Part shown: positions 47,884-52,508 of the stretch, in pieces
Layout of the letters: every line of letters begins with the position of its first letter
Position numbering within the stretch: position 1 is the first letter of the stretch
DNA from: RGIG8785 sp045655245
GTDB lineage: Bacteria; Bacillota; Clostridia; RGIG8785
Direction of reading: 5' to 3'
Length of the DNA: 52,508 nucleotides
NCBI GenBank assembly: GCA_045655245.1
Contig: JAZOOX010000022.1
Coordinates: 1-52,508 of the forward strand
The notes under the pieces: model-generated
What the model was told of the DNA's origin: nothing
Seen by the model: the letters and a program-made list of their open reading frames with translations, nothing else
The model's database searches: none
Translations under genes and position numbers: made by a program

Positions 47884-49306
47884 ATACCCGATAATAGGTT
47901 TTATTCCGTTTTAACAGCTCCTTACGGGAGAGTTCGTTCAACTGCTCATCGGTGACCCGATACGCCCAGTTTCCGTTCGCCTCCCCGGGGCGGTTTAAGC
48001 GGGTGTCTCCGCCGTAGGCAAGCAAATCCTGAATCGGGGTAATCACCAGCTCCGCCGCCGAAGCATACAGGACATTAATCATCTCTCCGCAGGCACGGCG
48101 CCAATCCTCGGGGTCAGCGTTGCAGTACGCCATCAGATGCGCCCGCCTGTCAGGGGGTAACTCCCAGATATACCCCAGTAGGGTGTTGTTGTCATGAGTG
48201 CCCGAGTACGCCACCGTGTTTTTGGGGTATTGATGAGGATGGTGGCAGCTCTCCTCTTGGGACATGAAGGCAAACTGCAGAACGCGCATCCCGGGGAACC
48301 CCGACTCTTCTACCAGAGCACGAACTTCGTCGGTAATGTCACCCAAATCCTCGGCTATTACCAGGCCATCCCCTGCCGCATCCCGAATCACCCGAACCAA
48401 GTCCATTCCCGGTCCTTTATACCACTTGCCTTCCTTTGCGGTTGGAGCTTCCACAGGGGCACCCCAATAGGACTCCAACCCGCGGAAATGGTCAATCCGT
48501 ACTCCGTCATAGAGCTCCATTGCCCACAGAATACGTTCTTTCCACCAAGAAAACCCGTCTCGAGCCATTGCCGACCAGTCATATAACGGGTTCCCCCACA
48601 ACTGCCCGTCGGCACAAAAATAATCAGGCGGAACTCCCGCAACCAGCGTGGGATACCCTTTTTCATCCAACAAAAACTGTTCGGGCGCCGCCCATACATC
48701 TGCCGAGTCCAAATCCACATAAATCGGCAGGTCGCCGATGATTCGGACGCCGCGGCTGTTGGCATACTCCCGCAATTCCGCCCATTGCTGAAAATAGGTT
48801 GCCTGTAAGAATGCATAAAACCCAAAATCCTTCGGCTCGGTCACCGTCCACTCCTGCCATGGCTTGTTGTCATTGGCATCCCGAAGCGCCAAAAATCGGC
48901 ACAACTTTTCGATGGCAGGATGGTTTTTCATCCACGCCTCTGTACCGGCAGGATCGGAACGGCGATACGCCTTGTAGAGCAACGGTAACCGTTCGGTCTC
49001 TAAACGGTTAAATTCACAGCTGTAGGGCGTAATTTGTTTTGCCGAAGCAAGTTCTTCATCGGTCAGCAACCCCGCCTTAAAAAGGGTCTCTAAATCAATA
49101 AAATAGGGGTTTCCACCAAAAGATGCGGGAGACTGATAGGGCGAGTGGTAAGCGTTGGTCATACATTGGGGAAGAATCTGCCAATACGAAAACCCACACT
49201 CCGCCAAAAAATCCACAAACTTGTAAGCTTCCCGACCAAGAGCACCCATGCCGTAATCCCCGGGCAGGGAAGAAATATGTAGTAAAACGCCGCTTTTCCG
49301 TGGCAT
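47882..49306 (-). CDS. malQ: 4-alpha-glucanotransferase (amylomaltase, GH77)
   Basis: 474 residues, slightly shorter than usual. RKSGVLLHISSLPGDYGMG at the N-terminus, IGDLPIYVDLDSADVW, catalytic nucleophile in VRIDHFRGLESYW, acid/base Glu in VIAEDLG, and SGTHDNNTLLGY. It transfers maltodextrin segments in glycogen or maltose metabolism in the cytosol. GAGGTGA is 4 bases before the start. No glycogen gene is adjacent. Confidence 0.95.
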   Translation of the reverse strand: MPRKSGVLLHISSLPGDYGMGALGREAYKFVDFLAECGFSYWQILPQCMTNAYHSPYQSPASFGGNPYFIDLETLFKAGLLTDEELASAKQITPYSCEFNRLETERLPLLYKAYRRSDPAGTEAWMKNHPAIEKLCRFLALRDANDNKPWQEWTVTEPKDFGFYAFLQATYFQQWAELREYANSRGVRIIGDLPIYVDLDSADVWAAPEQFLLDEKGYPTLVAGVPPDYFCADGQLWGNPLYDWSAMARDGFSWWKERILWAMELYDGVRIDHFRGLESYWGAPVEAPTAKEGKWYKGPGMDLVRVIRDAAGDGLVIAEDLGDITDEVRALVEESGFPGMRVLQFAFMSQEESCHHPHQYPKNTVAYSGTHDNNTLLGYIWELPPDRRAHLMAYCNADPEDWRRACGEMINVLYASAAELVITPIQDLLAYGGDTRLNRPGEANGNWAYRVTDEQLNELSRKELLKRNKTYYRV

Positions 49307-49323
49307 AGTATCACCTCGTTTAC

Positions 49324-49352
49324 AGTATAATGTAAAATCCTTAGAATGTCAA
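49324..49352 (-). promoter_or_regulatory. Promoter of malQ
   Basis: TTGACA (49347-49352) and TATACT (49324-49329) on the minus strand, 17-base spacer. Confidence 0.85.
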
Positions 49353-49384
49353 AGACATTTCTGAACCAAGCCCCGCTCACGAAC

Positions 49385-49418
49385 CAAAAAAGGACTCCCT
49401 TGCGGAAGTCCTTTTTGC
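49385..49418 (-). terminator. Terminator of the large exported-protein gene
   Basis: AAAGGACT paired with AGTCCTTT and a T run on the minus strand, directly after the stop codon. Confidence 0.8.
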
Positions 49419-49426
49419 TTTGTTCA

Positions 49427-52174
49427 TTATTTGCGGATGATCATATCACCGGCAACCGGCTTGATGTTGCTCAGACTGTCAAAGAAGAATACACGAGCGT
49501 AGCCAACACTGTTAAGATTAAGAGTACTTGGCAACTCGATGGCGATTGTATTGTCACCAGCAAGGAAGTCAGCATCGCAACCTTTAACAGTAGTTAACAA
49601 ATCACCGTTATTGTTGTAGAACTGGGTCAGAACACCGGCAGCGTTAATTGCGGTGGAATCAACAGCAGGAGCTGCAAACAGGTACCCAAGATCTGAATCG
49701 AACCCGTTATCAAAAGCGTATTCGTTGGGGTTATCAACATAAGTGAATACAGGGTCGGGGCGATAAGCAGGAGTAAACTGCTGTTGAGCTACAGCAACAT
49801 TATTACTCTTGTTATCCAGCATTACGCGGACCTTTTGACCCTTCTTAACAACAAAGGTCAGGGTCTCGTTATCGGTGTTGGCGTTGGTTGCAGTGACTGC
49901 AGAGCCATTGACAGTAGCTGTAGTGACCGAACGGGAGTCGGGAATACGAACGTAATTGTCGTTTCCGTTAGCAGTAGCAATCGCCGTGGTGGTACCATAG
50001 TTCTGATCGAACAGTTGAGTCATATTACCCTTTGCATCGTACAATTGGACATGAATACCAAAATACTGTCCGTTATTCTTCATGTTATTTGTGACATTAC
50101 CGTTGTAGCCTGTAACACCATCTTTGGGGAAGAAATTAGTCAGGTTGATAACGCCATCCTTGGGCGCGGTAAAGGTAGTGGAAAAACCAACATAACCGGG
50201 CCAATCGCGATCGGAAATGTAGCTATTCCAGCCAGCTTCAAACGTAAGGGGTAAGTACAAACCGCCATCATCTAAACGAGAGAGCATGGGGGCACCGACT
50301 TGATCGGAATAACGATGGTCTACATAAGGAATATAATAGTGCTGGTTGGGGTCAAGGTACAAAGGTTTAAACTTGGTATAGTCGGCATTGTATGCCTCGA
50401 TGGACATAACAGCGTTCTGTCCCGAGCCGTTCCAGCTATAAGTAAACTTATATCCGTTCTCAGCAAGGGCAGCTGCAGTCGAATATCGACCGGTTCCGGT
50501 TGTCGCAGCTTCAAATGACCACAAACCAAATTGACGGGAACCGCCATCGGGATTGGTGACCGTCATAACAACGGGGGTACCCATGGTCTTCTTAGTACGC
50601 TTGGAGGGCAACAGTTTATTCGCGTTGCTCTTAGCGGGTACAGAACCAGTACCATCACCGTTAATCCAGCCTGCAACACCGCCGGCATTTTCCCAAGTGT
50701 GGCGTGCCAATGCTTTAATACGGCCGTTGCCCAGGTATTCAAACTTGTTGGCAACACTGAAAGTAACAATGGAATTCTTCCATTCATCGGTGAGTCCTAA
50801 ATCAATCGTGCCGTAGACTGCACGGTCGATATAGTTGGTGTAGAAGGGCAGGATAAAGCCCTGGTCGAAACCAAAGTCCATTTCGGACAAGTCAAGAATA
50901 TCATACTCACCGTTGAAGGTGGGATACCGAACAGAAGGTGCATTTGCAATTACATTAATCGTCTGAGTGGTAGCACCGTTTGTGACGGTAATGGCGGCTA
51001 CGTCGCCAGATTTGTAACCGTTGCCCAGGGTGAAGATCATCCCTTCGCCCTTGGTCAGAAGAGTCTCGTCATAATCGAAGGTAGCGCCTTCTAAAGGCAG
51101 AACAACGAAATCGGTTAAGTCAACGTTGCGGTCTTCGTCATATACAACGTCTGCATTGGTTTCAACAGCCGTCTGGTAGTCTATTTGGTAGTGGTTCAGG
51201 TTAAAATAGCCCTTTGCACCATTTTGACCGTTGCAATCAGGACCAATGGGGGCAAAACGCAGAACGATCTGGTCACCCTCCTCGACCCAGACAGACTCGG
51301 TATCATAGGTGGGTCTGCTGGTAGCGTAGGTGGTTTTGTTGGTTGCAGCCATCTGCTTCCAGCCGTCCTTCCACTTGTCGGGAACAGTCACACCTGTGAC
51401 ACCGGGCGATCCAATAGAAACGGAGGTCTCAGTAGCGGTGGGATAGATGGTAGTCATATTTCCCTGAGCGTCCTGTTTGTACATCTTCCAAACGACCAGG
51501 TCACTATGGTTTTGACTGCTTACTTTCAAAGTGGGCGTTACCAAGCCGGTTTTGGGAGCGGTAAAGATTGCAAGCACATGAGCGGCATAACCGGTCTGAT
51601 GACCTACGTGAGAGTTTTCACCGTACATTACAGAGTCAAAACCGTAACCCAAAGAACCTAATTGATTAGCAGCGTCATAGCAGGCAACACCGCCGTCGTA
51701 TTGAACGGTGATGCCACCACCCTGCCAGTGGTAGGTTCCAGAAGCACCAGAGTATGCCGCCGTACCCTTAGTGAGGCCGGTACTAGACAGAATCATCTGA
51801 GGATATCTGGTAGAATCTTTGGTATTATCGGTAACTGTTACAGTAAGGTTCTTGTCATCCTCGTTTGCACGGCAATAGTGCCACATACGATACAAGTCGT
51901 TATAGGGCACAAAACGCTCGAATACATCGAGGTCATAACGGGTATGACCCACCTGCCAGACATCACTGCCTTTCCGGGGCAGGGCGGCGTTGGGATAGTC
52001 CGTTGAAGCAGTACCTGAAAAAGGATTCTGCTCGGTGTCGACTGCGTAGGCTTCTGCCAGGTTAAAGGAATCCGGGATGGTCTCGCCACCCTCTTCAACC
52101 TCTTCTGCGAACACGAACGGAACGCAAGAAAGTACCATGGCCAGTGCCAAGATGAGAGATAAAACTTTCTTCAT
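49427..52174 (-). CDS. Large exported protein of unknown function
   Basis: 915 residues. Signal peptide at 1-23 (MKKVLSLILALAMVLSCVPF then VFA, cleavage before EE). The body is rich in Asn, Thr, Tyr and Gly, with the strand-like character of beta-sandwich surface proteins. Two distant parts share a pattern: TAPKTGLVTPTLKV followed by MYKQDAQGNMTTIY in the first third, and TAPKDGVINLTNFF followed by LYDAKGNMTQLF in the last third, each ending with a charge-rich strand (EEGDQIVLRF and KKGQKVRVML). This suggests a duplicated domain. No LPXTG, SLH or membrane anchor at the C-terminus (MIIRK end). Start 52174 has AAGGAGG 8 bases upstream. I recognise no enzymatic motif. Confidence 0.8.
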   Translation of the reverse strand: MKKVLSLILALAMVLSCVPFVFAEEVEEGGETIPDSFNLAEAYAVDTEQNPFSGTASTDYPNAALPRKGSDVWQVGHTRYDLDVFERFVPYNDLYRMWHYCRANEDDKNLTVTVTDNTKDSTRYPQMILSSTGLTKGTAAYSGASGTYHWQGGGITVQYDGGVACYDAANQLGSLGYGFDSVMYGENSHVGHQTGYAAHVLAIFTAPKTGLVTPTLKVSSQNHSDLVVWKMYKQDAQGNMTTIYPTATETSVSIGSPGVTGVTVPDKWKDGWKQMAATNKTTYATSRPTYDTESVWVEEGDQIVLRFAPIGPDCNGQNGAKGYFNLNHYQIDYQTAVETNADVVYDEDRNVDLTDFVVLPLEGATFDYDETLLTKGEGMIFTLGNGYKSGDVAAITVTNGATTQTINVIANAPSVRYPTFNGEYDILDLSEMDFGFDQGFILPFYTNYIDRAVYGTIDLGLTDEWKNSIVTFSVANKFEYLGNGRIKALARHTWENAGGVAGWINGDGTGSVPAKSNANKLLPSKRTKKTMGTPVVMTVTNPDGGSRQFGLWSFEAATTGTGRYSTAAALAENGYKFTYSWNGSGQNAVMSIEAYNADYTKFKPLYLDPNQHYYIPYVDHRYSDQVGAPMLSRLDDGGLYLPLTFEAGWNSYISDRDWPGYVGFSTTFTAPKDGVINLTNFFPKDGVTGYNGNVTNNMKNNGQYFGIHVQLYDAKGNMTQLFDQNYGTTTAIATANGNDNYVRIPDSRSVTTATVNGSAVTATNANTDNETLTFVVKKGQKVRVMLDNKSNNVAVAQQQFTPAYRPDPVFTYVDNPNEYAFDNGFDSDLGYLFAAPAVDSTAINAAGVLTQFYNNNGDLLTTVKGCDADFLAGDNTIAIELPSTLNLNSVGYARVFFFDSLSNIKPVAGDMIIRK

Positions 52175-52246
52175 ACTTTGTTCCTCCTTAACCAAAAGAG
52201 ACATATTTTCTAACGAATACAGAAAGCCGAGTTTCGTTATACATGT

Positions 52247-52275
52247 ATCATACAACAAATAAATTAAAAAATCAA
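52247..52275 (-). promoter_or_regulatory. Candidate promoter of the large exported-protein gene
   Basis: TTGATT (52270-52275) and TATGAT (52247-52252) on the minus strand, 17-base spacer, giving a leader of about 70 bases. Confidence 0.5.
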
Positions 52276-52372
52276 GAGGTTTTGTGATAAAAATGCTAAA
52301 TTTTTTCAAAAAAGGGGTTTCGGGGGTATTTCCTGTTTACAGCAGGGGTGGTACGGACTTCCTGAAAAGGAC

Positions 52373-52399
52373 AAAAAAAGAGCCCCGAAGGGCTCTTTC
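52373..52399 (-). terminator. Terminator of the edge gene
   Basis: AGAGCCC-TTCG-GGGCTCT hairpin followed by a T run on the minus strand, just after the stop at 52402-52404. Confidence 0.85.
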
Positions 52400-52401
52400 C
52401 G

Positions 52402-52508
52402 TTACAGGATGGTGATACTCCCGCTTTCGGCATCCCAGGTAACGGTATGCCCCAGGCTTTCGGCAAGGGCGCGGAGAGGAACGAAGGTGGTGTTATCCCG
52501 CAATAAGG
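52402..52508 (-). CDS. C-terminal end of a copper-amine-oxidase-N-domain-like protein (cut by window edge)
   Basis: The last 34 residues before a stop, reading in from the window end. TTFVPLRALAESLGHTVTWD followed by AESGSITI is the repeat typical of the 'Cu_amine_oxidN1' stalk domain, which is widespread on surface proteins of Firmicutes and has no oxidase function by itself. The protein's start and other domains lie outside the window. Confidence 0.8.
   Translation of the reverse strand, partial: LLRDNTTFVPLRALAESLGHTVTWDAESGSITIL

Noticed and set aside
1..52508. CRISPR arrays, insertion sequences, prophage, rRNA genes, replication origin
   Set aside because: No regularly spaced repeats, transposase, integrase, rRNA sequence or dnaA-box cluster was seen.

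Overview
The window reads as a contiguous stretch of an anaerobic, low-to-mid-GC Gram-positive (Clostridia-type) chromosome. I base this on the Firmicutes-style regulation (T-box leader on thrS, FMN riboswitch on a ribU-type transporter, two ZTP riboswitches, near-consensus sigma-A promoters with 16-18 bp spacers, strong AGGAGG ribosome binding sites), on the Gram-positive envelope genes (LCP, MltG, UppP, lipoprotein), and on the strictly anaerobic metabolism (pyruvate formate-lyase, rubredoxin, Hdr/Flx iron-sulfur proteins). There is no rRNA, CRISPR array, phage gene or transposase. The species cannot be named from the sequence.

Layout. 1-2.6 kb (minus): a WYL regulator cut by the window edge, a DEDDh exonuclease, a nucleotidyltransferase and a DUF1836 protein. 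2.7-7.1 kb (plus): a DegV protein, tRNA-Thr and tRNA-Tyr, then pflB-pflA behind a ZTP riboswitch. 7.0-8.0 kb (minus): an MBL-fold hydrolase. 8.3-20.6 kb (plus): one tightly packed twelve-gene operon (malate dehydrogenase, fumarase, hdrB, hdrC, hdrA, flxD, flxC, flxB, flxA, frdB, frdA, AAE-family exporter) preceded by a Rex-like box. 20.7-26.9 kb: a nitroreductase, then minus-strand glmS, an HTH-GlmM fusion, an LCP protein, a CarD-like regulator and TspO. 27.0-28.7 kb (plus): riboswitch-controlled ribU, then mscL and rubredoxin. 28.7-30.8 kb: thrS with its T-box leader. 30.8-43.9 kb (minus): a ten-gene purine operon, purE-C-F-M-N-O-V-D-L-fhs, behind a second ZTP riboswitch. 43.9-52.5 kb: uppP, mltG, a lipoprotein, a membrane protein, HtrA, MalQ, a large exported protein and the tail of a copper-amine-oxidase-N-like protein.

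The most striking system is the 8.3-20.6 kb operon. It encodes oxaloacetate to malate to fumarate to succinate, and a transporter of the family that includes succinate exporters. Between fumarase and the soluble fumarate reductase lies a complete FlxABCD-HdrABC set, the NADH-oxidising, flavin-based electron-bifurcating module known from sulfate reducers and other anaerobes. No membrane anchor or quinone-reactive subunit is encoded. My inference is a cytosolic NADH-driven fumarate reductase that may reduce ferredoxin at the same time. It would resemble the Hdr-MvhD-MetFV arrangement of acetogens, with fumarate as the high-potential acceptor.

Other unusual points are an XRE-type helix-turn-helix domain fused in frame to phosphoglucosamine mutase, with an array of GTCAA/TTGAC half-sites over its promoter; a PurF whose glutaminase domain has lost its nucleophilic cysteine and other catalytic positions while its phosphoribosyltransferase half is intact; PurH replaced by a stand-alone AICAR formyltransferase plus an archaeal-type PurO; and two ZTP riboswitches sharing an identical 16-base core, which tie formate production (pfl), formate activation (fhs) and purine synthesis to one signal.
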